This document shows positions 7,869-15,395 of a stretch of 34,018 bases of DNA, one piece after another (positions within the stretch are counted from its first letter, which is position 1; each line of letters begins with the position of its first letter). The notes under the pieces were generated by a model. The model saw nothing but the letters and a program-made list of their open reading frames with translations. It ran no database searches and was not told where the DNA came from. The position numbers and the translations under genes were made by a program. Source of the DNA: Candidatus Avimuribaculum pullicola. GTDB lineage: Bacteria > Bacteroidota > Bacteroidia > Bacteroidales > Muribaculaceae. The stretch lies in NCBI GenBank assembly GCA_018716295.1, contig DVKC01000016.1, positions 1 through 34,018 of the forward strand. The letters run 5' to 3'.

Positions 7869-8604
7869 TGAAGTCGTTATATCAGTGAAAGACCTAACAA
7901 AGAAGTTTGGAAATTTCATCGCTGTTGATCATATCACCATGCAAGTTAATAAAGGTGAGATATTCGGGTTTCTGGGGGCAAATGGTGCAGGAAAAACCAC
8001 TGCCATGCGCATGTTGTGCGGTCTGAGCTATCCTACGTCGGGCAGTGGCACCGTGGCTGGCTATGACATTGTAGGGCAGGCTGAAGAAATCAAGCGACAT
8101 ATCGGCTACATGAGCCAAAAATTTTCGTTGTACGAAAATCTGACAGTGTGGGAAAATCTGAACCTTTTTGCCACTATATATGGCATGTCATCGCAAAGTA
8201 TAAAAGAAAAGACCGATGGTGTGTTCAAGGTTTTGGGCATGGAAAATATGTGGGATGTCTTGGTGAAAGAAATTCCACTCGGGTGGAAACAGAAACTTGC
8301 GTTTACGGCTGCGACCTTGCATACCCCCGATGTTGTATTTCTTGATGAACCTACAGGGGGCGTTGACCCAGCCACACGGCGCAAGTTTTGGGAAATGATT
8401 TACCAGGCATCGTCGGAGGGCATGACTATTTTTGTTACAACTCATTATTTGGACGAAGCCGAGTATTGCAACCGCATATCTATCATGGTTGATGGACGTA
8501 TAAAGGCTCTGGACAGTCCAGCAGTGCTGAAGCAACATTATCGAGCCAGTACGATGGACGAGGTATTCAGGATAATTGCACGAGATGCCAAAAGGGCGGA
8601 TTAA
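7858..8604 (+). CDS. ABC exporter ATPase, second of two (YbhF C-terminal half-like)
   Basis: A 248-residue ABC ATPase partnering the preceding one. It has Walker A GANGAGKTT (about residues 40-48), a Q-loop in IGYMSQKF, Walker B VVFLDEPTGGVD and a switch region TTHYLDEAEYC. The ABC signature is degenerate: IPLGWKQKLAF in place of LSGGQ. The second half of E. coli YbhF has the similar LPLGFKQRLAL, so this is a family trait and not decay. The composite ATPase pair probably has one canonical and one degenerate site. Two adjacent ATGs (7858 and 7861) are equally plausible starts; both overlap the previous gene. Confidence 0.94.
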   Translation: MMNNEVVISVKDLTKKFGNFIAVDHITMQVNKGEIFGFLGANGAGKTTAMRMLCGLSYPTSGSGTVAGYDIVGQAEEIKRHIGYMSQKFSLYENLTVWENLNLFATIYGMSSQSIKEKTDGVFKVLGMENMWDVLVKEIPLGWKQKLAFTAATLHTPDVVFLDEPTGGVDPATRRKFWEMIYQASSEGMTIFVTTHYLDEAEYCNRISIMVDGRIKALDSPAVLKQHYRASTMDEVFRIIARDAKRAD

Positions 8605-8617
8605 AGTAACGAGCATT

Positions 8618-9664
8618 ATGTCGATATTCCAATCATTAATAAAAAAGGAGGTGTTGCACCTCATGCGCGATTTCCGCACGATAACGGTTGTGCTGGTAAT
8701 GCCTGTTGTATTGTTGTCGTTGTTTGGGTTCGCCATATCCACCGAGGTCAACGATGTGAGGGTGGTTGCCGTAGTGGAACAGAGCACCGACGAAACGAGG
8801 CAGATTATAGATCGCTTTCGCGCTAATTCCTACTTTACATTCAAAGGCATTGTTACTTATAAAGAAGTAGAAAACATTCTGCGGAAAGGGGAAGCTGATG
8901 CCGCTGTTGTGTTCAGGACGGAAGATGGGAAAATGAAGCATCAAATCATCGTGGACGCTTCCAATACCAATATGGCACAGACTTCCACTGCATATTTGGA
9001 AAGCGTCATTAATAGTGCCGCAAGTGTCCCTGTTGTGACTACCACGCTATACAATCCGCAATTGAAGAGCGCATACAATTTTGTTCCGGGCATCATGGGT
9101 ATGATTTTTATACTTATATGTGCCATGATGACTTCTGTTTCAATTGTCAGCGAGAAAGAATCGGGTACGATGAATCTGTTGTTGGTTTCTCCCGTGCGCC
9201 CGTGGACAATCATACTTGGGAAATTAATTCCATATTTTTTGTTGTCTTGTATAATCTTGGTGTTGATGCTTTTACTAAGTTATACTGTGCTGGGATTGCC
9301 TTTTTCGGCAAGTGTCATAAACGTGGTGTGGGTAACTATTCTGTATGTCGTCCTTGCGCTTGCGCTGGGGCTGTTGATTTCCACTGTTGCTTCCACGCAG
9401 GTGTCGGCCCTGCTTGTTTCGGGCGTGATGTTTATGATTCCAGTCGTTTTGCTGTCGGGCATGATTTTCCCTGTAGAGAATATGCCTTTGTTCCTGCAAT
9501 GGTTCTCGTGTATCGTGCCAGCACGTTGGTATATATCGGCTATGCGCGTGTTGATGATACAGCAGCTCCCTGTCGGGCATGTGCTTACCGAAGTTTTGGT
9601 GTTGGCGGGAATGACATTGGGTGTTATGACTTTGGCAATAAAAAAGTTCAACGTTAAAAAATGA
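8618..9664 (+). CDS. ABC-2 type permease, first subunit (YbhS-like)
   Basis: A 348-residue inner-membrane permease. One N-terminal membrane segment (about residues 20-42, VVLVMPVVLLSLFGFAI) is followed by a large periplasmic domain (about 43-165) and a block of five hydrophobic segments at the C terminus, the standard ABC2_membrane_3 layout. The segment EKESGTMNLLLVSPVRPW near residue 185-200 is the cytoplasmic coupling region that contacts the ATPases. The ATG at 8618 is preferred: an upstream ATG at 8576 would add 14 hydrophilic residues and overlap the ATPase gene by 29 bases. The next permease gene begins 7 bases after the stop; together they form a heterodimeric channel, like YbhS with YbhR. 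Confidence 0.92.
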   Translation: MSIFQSLIKKEVLHLMRDFRTITVVLVMPVVLLSLFGFAISTEVNDVRVVAVVEQSTDETRQIIDRFRANSYFTFKGIVTYKEVENILRKGEADAAVVFRTEDGKMKHQIIVDASNTNMAQTSTAYLESVINSAASVPVVTTTLYNPQLKSAYNFVPGIMGMIFILICAMMTSVSIVSEKESGTMNLLLVSPVRPWTIILGKLIPYFLLSCIILVLMLLLSYTVLGLPFSASVINVVWVTILYVVLALALGLLISTVASTQVSALLVSGVMFMIPVVLLSGMIFPVENMPLFLQWFSCIVPARWYISAMRVLMIQQLPVGHVLTEVLVLAGMTLGVMTLAIKKFNVKK

Positions 9665-9671
9665 TGGTATC

Positions 9672-10781
9672 ATGAATGTAGCAATATTGAAGATTTTGCT
9701 CAAAAAAGAAGTATCATTGATAAGACGTAATCCTATTGTCCCACGGCTGATAATAGGCATGCCTATCTGGGTGATGTTGATTATTCCGCTTGTAGCCACG
9801 CTTGATGTGAAGAATGTCGGGGTGGCAGTGGTTGACAATGACCGCACAGAACTGTCGCGGCGAATGATTGCAGACATGGATGCTTCGGAATACTTGTCGG
9901 TGACAGGTTGCTATTTTTACTATGGCGATGCGTTGCAGCAGATAGAGAATGGCGATGCTGATGCCATAGTCACCATTCCCCAAAATTATCTTAATGATTT
10001 GACCAATAGGTTGAAGCCTGAATTGTCGTTGAAAGCGAATGGCGTGAATGCGACGAAAGGTATGCTTGGAGCGCAATATGCCTCTATGTCTATGTCCAGT
10101 ACTATTTCGCGCTGGCAAACAGAACGTGGCATTAGTCTGTCATTGCCAGAATCAGCCACGGTAAATCTCTATAACCCAACGCTCGATTTCCGCAATTATA
10201 TGATACCGGCACTCATGGTTGTGCTGCTTATTATCATTTGTGGATTTTTGCCGACCCTTAATCTGGTCAGTGAAAAGGAAACAGGAACAATTGAGGCGAT
10301 GAACGTCACGCCAGTAGGCAAGTTTGAGTTTGTTTTGTCAAAGTTGATACCATATTGGGTTGTAGGCATAGTTGTTGTTACCGTTGGAATGCTTATCGGT
10401 TGGATGGTCTATGGACTTGTACCTGAGGGAAATGTTGCTAATATTTATTTGGCATCAATTCTGTTTAGCCTTGTTATGTCGGGTTTGGGTGTGTTTATAG
10501 CCAATATGTCGTCAACTATTTTGCAAAGCATTTTTATGATGTTTGCGTTTATTGTTGTGTTTCAACTCATGGGCGGCTTGTTTACACCTATTGCTTCCAT
10601 GCCACAATGGGCCCAATATATTACTTACGCTATTCCTCCGCGCTATTTTATCGAAATCATGCGCTCGGTCTATTTGAAAGGGGCTACTATAGCCGACCTG
10701 TGGTGGCAATATGCGGCTTTGTCTGGTTTCGCATTATTGTTTTGCATTATTGCGGCAGCGACATATAAAAAGCGCGCATAG
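9672..10781 (+). CDS. ABC-2 type permease, second subunit (YbhR-like)
   Basis: A 369-residue paralogue of the preceding permease with the same plan: an N-terminal membrane segment (about residues 25-45), a periplasmic domain, and five C-terminal membrane segments. The coupling segment SEKETGTIEAMNVTPVGKFE is near residue 200-220. A conserved FTPIASMPQWAQYITYAIPPRYF-type stretch near 305-325 matches the corresponding FPVENMPLFLQWFSCIVPARWY region of its partner. It is the last gene of the operon. Its final codons and stop lie inside the stem of the bidirectional terminator at 10769-10799. Confidence 0.92.
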   Translation: MNVAILKILLKKEVSLIRRNPIVPRLIIGMPIWVMLIIPLVATLDVKNVGVAVVDNDRTELSRRMIADMDASEYLSVTGCYFYYGDALQQIENGDADAIVTIPQNYLNDLTNRLKPELSLKANGVNATKGMLGAQYASMSMSSTISRWQTERGISLSLPESATVNLYNPTLDFRNYMIPALMVVLLIIICGFLPTLNLVSEKETGTIEAMNVTPVGKFEFVLSKLIPYWVVGIVVVTVGMLIGWMVYGLVPEGNVANIYLASILFSLVMSGLGVFIANMSSTILQSIFMMFAFIVVFQLMGGLFTPIASMPQWAQYITYAIPPRYFIEIMRSVYLKGATIADLWWQYAALSGFALLFCIIAAATYKKRA

Positions 10782-10799
10782 AAGAGTGATGCGCGCTTT
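10769..10799. terminator. Bidirectional terminator between the export operon and fmt
   Basis: A perfect 11-base stem, AAAGCGCGCAT (10769-10779) with ATGCGCGCTTT (10789-10799), has a 9-base loop. On the minus strand it is followed by TTTTTATAT, a good T tract, so it should terminate fmt transcripts well. On the plus strand the tract is only TTTG, so termination of the export operon is weaker. The stem includes the final codons and stop of the second permease gene. Confidence 0.8.
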
Positions 10800-10811
10800 G
10801 CTGGGTTGGTG

Positions 10812-10864
10812 GTGATGCTGGTTGTGTGGCGTTTGATGACGCATCTTGTAGCAACCAGCATCAC
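10812..10864. repeat. Large inverted repeat between convergent genes
   Basis: GTGATGCTGGTTG (10812-10824) and CAACCAGCATCAC (10852-10864) are perfect 13-base inverted arms. A nested smaller hairpin, GCGT...ACGC, lies between them. No T tract follows on either strand. It may be a second transcription barrier behind the terminator at 10769-10799, or a remnant of a mobile palindrome. Confidence 0.6.
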
Positions 10865-10883
10865 GCCATGTTGTGGCGGTTGG

Positions 10884-11843
10884 CTATTTCAAGTGGAAAC
10901 CACGGAGAAAATCGGCGGCTGGCATTCGTTTCTTGCCAGCGATTTGCAGTTGGTTTATCTCGATAACGCCATCGGCGCATGTAGCGTAAAGATGGCTGTT
11001 TACTGCCCATATTTCGCCAGGTTTGCGACCTTGCATTGGTATGTCGGTGATGGTAGTTTCAAATATTTTTGCGGTGTGTGTGGTATCGGTAGCATCGGTG
11101 ATTTCAGTCCAAGCGGCTGGGTAGGGCGATAGGCCGCGCACGAGGTTATGCACTTGGCGCGTATGGCAGTTCCAGTTGATTTTGCACGTTTCCTTGAAGA
11201 TTTTTGGTGCTGGTGTTGCTTCGGCACCGGCGTTGCACAATTCTTCTTGCGGAATTGGCTTGATTGTGCCAGCAATTATTGCATCGACAGTTTCAATCAC
11301 CATGTCGGCACCCATCATCATCAACTTGTCGTGTATGGTGCCCACGTTGTCATTATCGGCAATGTCGGTTTTGCGTTGTTGTATGATGTCGCCTGTGTCG
11401 ATTTCATGTTTCAGGAAAAATGTGGTCACGCCAGTTTCGGTTTCACCGTTAATGACAGCCCAGTTTATAGGAGCAGCACCGCGATACTTGGGCAATAGCG
11501 AGGCGTGCAAGTTGAATGTGCCTAATGGTGGCATGTTCCACACGACCTCGGGCAACATGCGGAATGCGATGACTATCTGCAAATCGGCTTGTAGCGAGCG
11601 CAATTCTTCGACAAATTGTGGGTTCTTCAGCCGTTCGGGTTGCAATAGGCGCAAACCGTGCTGCAAGGCATATTGCTTGACTGGTGATTGCAGCAGCTTG
11701 TGGCCACGCCCGGCTTCTTTGTCGGGCATTGTCACTACGCCAACAATGTTATAACCTCCTTCAACGAGGCGTCGCAAACTTTCTACGGCAAAGTCGGGAG
11801 TGCCGAAAAATACTATCTTGAGTGATTCTTTGTTGTATGCCAT
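10884..11843 (-). CDS. fmt: Methionyl-tRNA formyltransferase
   Basis: It transfers a formyl group from 10-formyltetrahydrofolate to Met-tRNAfMet, making the initiator tRNA. The 319-residue length is normal for the family. Visible are KIVFFGTPDFAV at the N terminus (Rossmann start), NLHASLLPKYRGAAPI near residue 112-127 with the catalytic Asn and His, and EIDTGDII near 150 with the catalytic Asp, then a C-terminal OB-fold-like tRNA-binding domain from about residue 210. The ATG at 11843 is the natural start, followed by a short polar leader before the first strand. It lies 72 bases downstream of the PIN-domain gene on the same strand but is clearly housekeeping in character. The strong hairpin at 10769-10799 ends its transcript. 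Confidence 0.97.
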   Translation of the reverse strand: MAYNKESLKIVFFGTPDFAVESLRRLVEGGYNIVGVVTMPDKEAGRGHKLLQSPVKQYALQHGLRLLQPERLKNPQFVEELRSLQADLQIVIAFRMLPEVVWNMPPLGTFNLHASLLPKYRGAAPINWAVINGETETGVTTFFLKHEIDTGDIIQQRKTDIADNDNVGTIHDKLMMMGADMVIETVDAIIAGTIKPIPQEELCNAGAEATPAPKIFKETCKINWNCHTRQVHNLVRGLSPYPAAWTEITDATDTTHTAKIFETTITDIPMQGRKPGEIWAVNSHLYATCADGVIEINQLQIAGKKRMPAADFLRGFHLK

Positions 11844-11915
11844 AATATAATTGCCGTGTGTTTTGAGAACTTTATATATTTTCTATTTAATTTCTTTTAT
11901 TTACTTGAGATGCAG

Positions 11916-12443
11916 TTAAATCTGCACAGTACATGTATATTGAGTTATGTCAATAATTGGGAGTTTGCTCCCAGCATTATTTACAGCTTGCATAAATTCT
12001 GAGCATTCTTGTTGCGTCATTTTCTTTCTACAATAAGCAAAATATAGGAAATCAAGTGTGGTAAGGTAGGTTATGTTATTCTTTAAGCAATAGTCTTTTA
12101 TGTCTTTTAGATTACTGCTTCCCAATACATCTTGGTTGTCCCTACAATATACCATACAAGCACTTTCTCCTTTACCAAATGTACGTTGTAGTAAAAAGTA
12201 TTCTTTCATTGATTCTCCTTTTGGAGCAAATGTTTCCTTCTTCAGTTTGTGAAAATAGAGAAAGTAGTTGTCAATAAATGTTTTAGTCTTATTGTTTTTT
12301 GAAATTTCATTATATACTATGTCTAAAACGACATATTCATATTCAGGGAATATCTCTGGAAGCAATGAGAAACTATTGGCTTCTATGAAATGAATGATTA
12401 CATCAGCATCCAGCACAATCTTCGTTTTTTTGCGTTCCATCAA
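11916..12443 (-). CDS. PIN-like domain protein, probable RNase toxin or effector
   Basis: A 175-residue soluble protein that I read as a PIN-fold nuclease. The N-terminal strand IVLDADVIIHF carries Asp12 and Asp14. A second conserved-type acidic residue is Glu46 (VYNEI), then Glu93 in FGKGESAC and Asp114 in SSNLKDI, followed by YLTTLDFL with Asp131. This order of acids is the PIN pattern for metal-dependent RNA cleavage, and the spacing fits a domain of about 140 residues. The start at 12443 or the adjacent ATG at 12440 overlaps the end of the metallopeptidase gene by about 40 bases, so the two are translationally coupled. Codons are much more AT-rich than in fmt or the ClC gene, which suggests acquisition. 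The target is unknown; the assignment rests on motif order and context and is inference. Confidence 0.7.
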   Translation of the reverse strand: MMERKKTKIVLDADVIIHFIEANSFSLLPEIFPEYEYVVLDIVYNEISKNNKTKTFIDNYFLYFHKLKKETFAPKGESMKEYFLLQRTFGKGESACMVYCRDNQDVLGSSNLKDIKDYCLKNNITYLTTLDFLYFAYCRKKMTQQECSEFMQAVNNAGSKLPIIDITQYTCTVQI

Positions 12444-13140
12444 TATTTATTTTGCGAAGTAACTCAATGTAATGACTTTCTGAAATTTTTTCTTGCTCAA
12501 AGAGATTGCGAGCTTTTTCTCCGAAATCGCCTATTACTAAACCCTCATTAGCTTCTTCATATAAGGCTGTATCATATCCGAAGCATCTTGCAGAGTATTT
12601 TACACCAATACTTGCCAATTGAGAGCGCGTCTTTTCATTGATTATTCCAATGTTTAATAGGCGGAATAGCAAAGCTGAACGTGATACAGAGAAATAATGT
12701 TCAAGTTTCAGCACAGTCGCAATAGATATATTTTTGTCTTTTAATTCGTTTTCGGGAATTAATTGACAAATTCCAGATTCGGGCATTAGCAAATAGGATG
12801 CAAATGTGTCGGCACACATTTCGACATAGTCTTTGTTGTTACCCGGATTGCATTTATGTGGGGTGGGTTTTTCTTCAATAAACAAGTGATACAGTTCATG
12901 CGCAATCGTGAAATGCTGTCGGCCTCTGGGGTGTGCAGAATTAATGAGCATAAAGCGATGCCCTGAACTGTCTTTTAAACACATTCCAGAAAAATTCTCG
13001 GATAATGGTCTGAAGATAGTTAACACGTTAAGTTTCAATAATAAACTTTTCAGAGTGATAGGTTCGGATGAACTGAAACCATTGTTTCTGCGAAAAGCTG
13101 AAACTTGTTTTTCGATGATAAACTTATTCAATTTAGCCAT
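12403..13140 (-). CDS. ImmA/IrrE-family metallopeptidase
   Basis: A 245-residue zinc peptidase of the ImmA/IrrE (DUF955, COG2856) family. The zinc motif HELYH is at residues 81-85 inside FTIAHELYHLF. The third ligand is expected to be Glu107 in VEMCADTFASYLLMPE, which closely follows the family pattern. The N-terminal 75 residues are a typical lead-in. After about 130 a helical segment (ISIATVLKLEHYFSVSRSAL) resembles the helix-turn-helix-like region that follows the protease in this family. Members cleave XRE-type repressors when a signal arrives. The ATG at 13140 is chosen over a TTG at 13146; it overlaps the XRE gene by 8 bases. Its obvious substrate is the XRE protein encoded just upstream. 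Confidence 0.92.
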   Translation of the reverse strand: MAKLNKFIIEKQVSAFRRNNGFSSSEPITLKSLLLKLNVLTIFRPLSENFSGMCLKDSSGHRFMLINSAHPRGRQHFTIAHELYHLFIEEKPTPHKCNPGNNKDYVEMCADTFASYLLMPESGICQLIPENELKDKNISIATVLKLEHYFSVSRSALLFRLLNIGIINEKTRSQLASIGVKYSARCFGYDTALYEEANEGLVIGDFGEKARNLFEQEKISESHYIELLRKINIDGTQKNEDCAGC

Positions 13141-13477
13141 TTGCAATTCGTTCCATTTTAAGATAAGATTTTACAATATCTTTAAAATTGGCGATCTCTT
13201 TCAAGTCATTATCTTCTAAATCTGAGATACGAAAAGCTGTTGCCATAATTTCATTTTCAACTTGAATATCGTCTTCAAAGAAAATGAAAGGTTCACATCC
13301 AAATAGATTTGAAATCTTTTCGATTACCTCATAAGGTACTTCCCTTGTTCCTGTTTCATAATTGCTGTAAGCGGAACGTTCTATTCCAATGGATTTGGCC
13401 ACCTGCTCTTGTGTAAAGCCAGATATTTCTCTGATTTTCTTTAGGTTTTCTCCAACGGTTTGATTAATAGATTTCAT
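13133..13477 (-). CDS. XRE-family helix-turn-helix regulator
   Basis: A 114-residue DNA-binding protein. The Cro/CI-type helix-turn-helix spans about residues 9-62: VGENLKKIREISGFTQEQVA, SIGIERSAYSNYETGTREVP, YEVIEKISNLFGC. The C-terminal 45 residues are acidic and helical (EDDIQVENEIMATAF..., LEDNDLKEIANF) and are a plausible dimerisation part or a protease-sensitive tail. It is the first gene of a three-gene unit with the metallopeptidase and PIN-like protein. The promoter is built into an inverted repeat, so autorepression is likely. The ATG at 13477 lies about 17 bases after the predicted transcription start. Confidence 0.92.
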   Translation of the reverse strand: MKSINQTVGENLKKIREISGFTQEQVAKSIGIERSAYSNYETGTREVPYEVIEKISNLFGCEPFIFFEDDIQVENEIMATAFRISDLEDNDLKEIANFKDIVKSYLKMERIANG

Positions 13478-13495
13478 TTAGTGGGTGTTTAAATC

Positions 13496-13542
13496 TGTGG
13501 CAAAATTATTATTTATTTGTCGTTAAACAAAATTTTGCCACA
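13496..13542 (-). promoter_or_regulatory. Promoter with paired operator arms for the XRE-ImmA-PIN cassette
   Basis: On the minus strand a TTTG (-33) at 13528-13531 and TAATTTTG (-7) at 13501-13508 are separated by 19 bases, a consensus Bacteroidetes promoter. The two boxes lie in, or abut, the arms of a perfect 12-base inverted repeat, TGTGGCAAAATT (13496-13507) and AATTTTGCCACA (13531-13542). A dimeric regulator bound to both arms would block both RNA polymerase contacts. This is the natural operator for the XRE protein. Confidence 0.7.
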
Positions 13543-13571
13543 TAAAATAATAGTATTTATAATTAAATTTT

Positions 13572-15377
13572 TTAGTCGTCGGTGTAGTGTTTCAGTACAC
13601 GACGGTAGGAGTTGAAAATTTTTGATTTTGAAACGAAACCCACATATTTCCCGTTTTCCACCACGGGCAAGTTCCAGGCGTTGGTGTCGTCGAATTTCTT
13701 CATTACGGCATCCATTGTTTCGCCCACTTCAATTTTGGCAGGAGCCGCGGTCATGAACTTGCTGACGTATATTTTGCGGTAAAGGTCGGGGCGGAACATG
13801 ATGTTGCGAATGTCATCGAGCAGCACGATACCGAGCAATGTGCCGCCCTCGTCGGTTACTGGGAACAGGTTGCGATTGGAGTGTGAAATCACATCGACCA
13901 TCTCTTTGAGCGACATTTCGGGGTGGACGGGCAGGAAGTCTTTTTCAATCACGTTGTCGATTTTGAGCAGCGTGAGCACTGTCTTGTCCTTTTCATGAGT
14001 AAGCAACTCGCCACGTTGTGCAAGGCGCATGTTGTATATGCTCCAAGGCAAGAACAAGCGTATTGTGCCGTATGATACGAGCGAAACGATGAGCAGCGGC
14101 AAGAATAGTTGGTAGCCGCCAGTCATCTCGGCAGTGAGGAATATGGCCATGAGCGGGGCATGCATTACGGCCGACATCACGCCAGCCATTCCCATCAGGG
14201 CGAAATTTTTTATAGACAGTCCGCCCTCGGCAATGCCAGCGGTGTTTACCAATATTGCAAACAGAAATCCAGCCATACACCCGACGTATAGCGACGGGGC
14301 GAATGTTCCACCCACTCCGCCTCCTCCATTGGTTGCACTGGTGGCAAATACCTTGGATAGGATTATCAGTGACACGAATGTTATTACCATCCACACGCTA
14401 TCGCGATAGTCATAGAAAATACTGCCATCGAAGATCTGTGCATAATTGCCGTTAAGGAGTGAATTGATAGGGCCGTAACCTTCGCCATATAGCGGAGGGA
14501 ACAAGAATATGAGCAAACTTAGTATCGCGCCTCCTACGGCAAATTTTAGCCAAGGGTTGCCCAATCGGCCGAACATGCGTTCCATCATGTTCATGGCTTT
14601 GGTGAAGTATAGCGACACAAAGCCGCAGAAAATGCCTAATGCTATGGCATAGGGGATGCGTGGGGTGATGAATGTTTCGCTTTGTGAGAAGAAAAATTCT
14701 GATTCATAGCCTGTGAAAGTGTAGGCAATCGATGCAGCGGCAACCGATGAAATCATTAGCGGCAGGACTGAAACTGCCGTCAGGTCGAGCATAAGCACTT
14801 CAATGGTGAACAACATGCCGGCAATGGGGGCTTTGAAGATGCCTGCGATGCCAGCTGCCGCACCGCACCCCACGAGTATCATCAGCACACGCGGCGACAT
14901 GTGGAATGCGCTGCCCAAATTAGACCCGATAGCAGCCCCTGTGTAAACAATCGGGCCTTCGGCTCCTACCGAACCACCAAAACCTATTGTCACCGAGCTG
15001 CCTAAGAGCGACGACCACATATTGTGTGGTTTCAGTCGGCTTTTTTTCTGTGATATGGCGTATAGCACACGCGTCACGCCGTGTGATATATTGTCACGAA
15101 CTACATACCTGACGAAGATACTTGTCAGTAGCACACCTATTACAGGCCATAACAGATAGAGGTAGTTCCCTTCGTTGACAGCGACACTCGATGTCAGTGC
15201 GCCCGATATGACATGTATGAGATACTTCAGTAGCAAGGCGGCAAATCCCGAAACTATGCCGACTGCCAAGGCTAGTATTAGAACAAATGTACGTTCCTTG
15301 ATGTGCTTCTCGCGCCATACCAATAGCCGCAAGTACCACGAGCTGAAGTTTTCGTTAAATGTTGGAAAAAGTTTCAT
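13572..15377 (-). CDS. ClC-type chloride channel/transporter with C-terminal CBS pair
   Basis: A 601-residue inner-membrane protein of the voltage-gated ClC family. The membrane part (about residues 30-440) shows the ion-path motifs: GSVGAEGPIVYTG, whose Glu corresponds to the gating Glu of E. coli ClcA, GIFKAPIAGMLFTIEVL and GGVGGTFAPSLYVG. Two CBS domains follow (about 465-525 and 535-590), as seen in many bacterial and eukaryotic members; they often bind adenine nucleotides and regulate the channel. The ATG at 15377 is preferred over a GTG at 15392. The upstream sugar transferase stop is only 18 bases away, so it is probably the last gene of the sua5-transferase-ClC operon. Whether it is a channel or a H+/Cl- or fluoride exchanger cannot be decided by eye. 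Confidence 0.93.
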   Translation of the reverse strand: MKLFPTFNENFSSWYLRLLVWREKHIKERTFVLILALAVGIVSGFAALLLKYLIHVISGALTSSVAVNEGNYLYLLWPVIGVLLTSIFVRYVVRDNISHGVTRVLYAISQKKSRLKPHNMWSSLLGSSVTIGFGGSVGAEGPIVYTGAAIGSNLGSAFHMSPRVLMILVGCGAAAGIAGIFKAPIAGMLFTIEVLMLDLTAVSVLPLMISSVAAASIAYTFTGYESEFFFSQSETFITPRIPYAIALGIFCGFVSLYFTKAMNMMERMFGRLGNPWLKFAVGGAILSLLIFLFPPLYGEGYGPINSLLNGNYAQIFDGSIFYDYRDSVWMVITFVSLIILSKVFATSATNGGGGVGGTFAPSLYVGCMAGFLFAILVNTAGIAEGGLSIKNFALMGMAGVMSAVMHAPLMAIFLTAEMTGGYQLFLPLLIVSLVSYGTIRLFLPWSIYNMRLAQRGELLTHEKDKTVLTLLKIDNVIEKDFLPVHPEMSLKEMVDVISHSNRNLFPVTDEGGTLLGIVLLDDIRNIMFRPDLYRKIYVSKFMTAAPAKIEVGETMDAVMKKFDDTNAWNLPVVENGKYVGFVSKSKIFNSYRRVLKHYTDD

Positions 15378-15395
15378 TCCTATATCTTTCACATT

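Noticed and set aside
8576-8617. Upstream start for the first permease, adding 14 residues
   Set aside because: The added residues are polar and would overlap the ATPase gene by 29 bases; the ATG at 8618 begins the usual MSIFQSLIKKEVLHL pattern.
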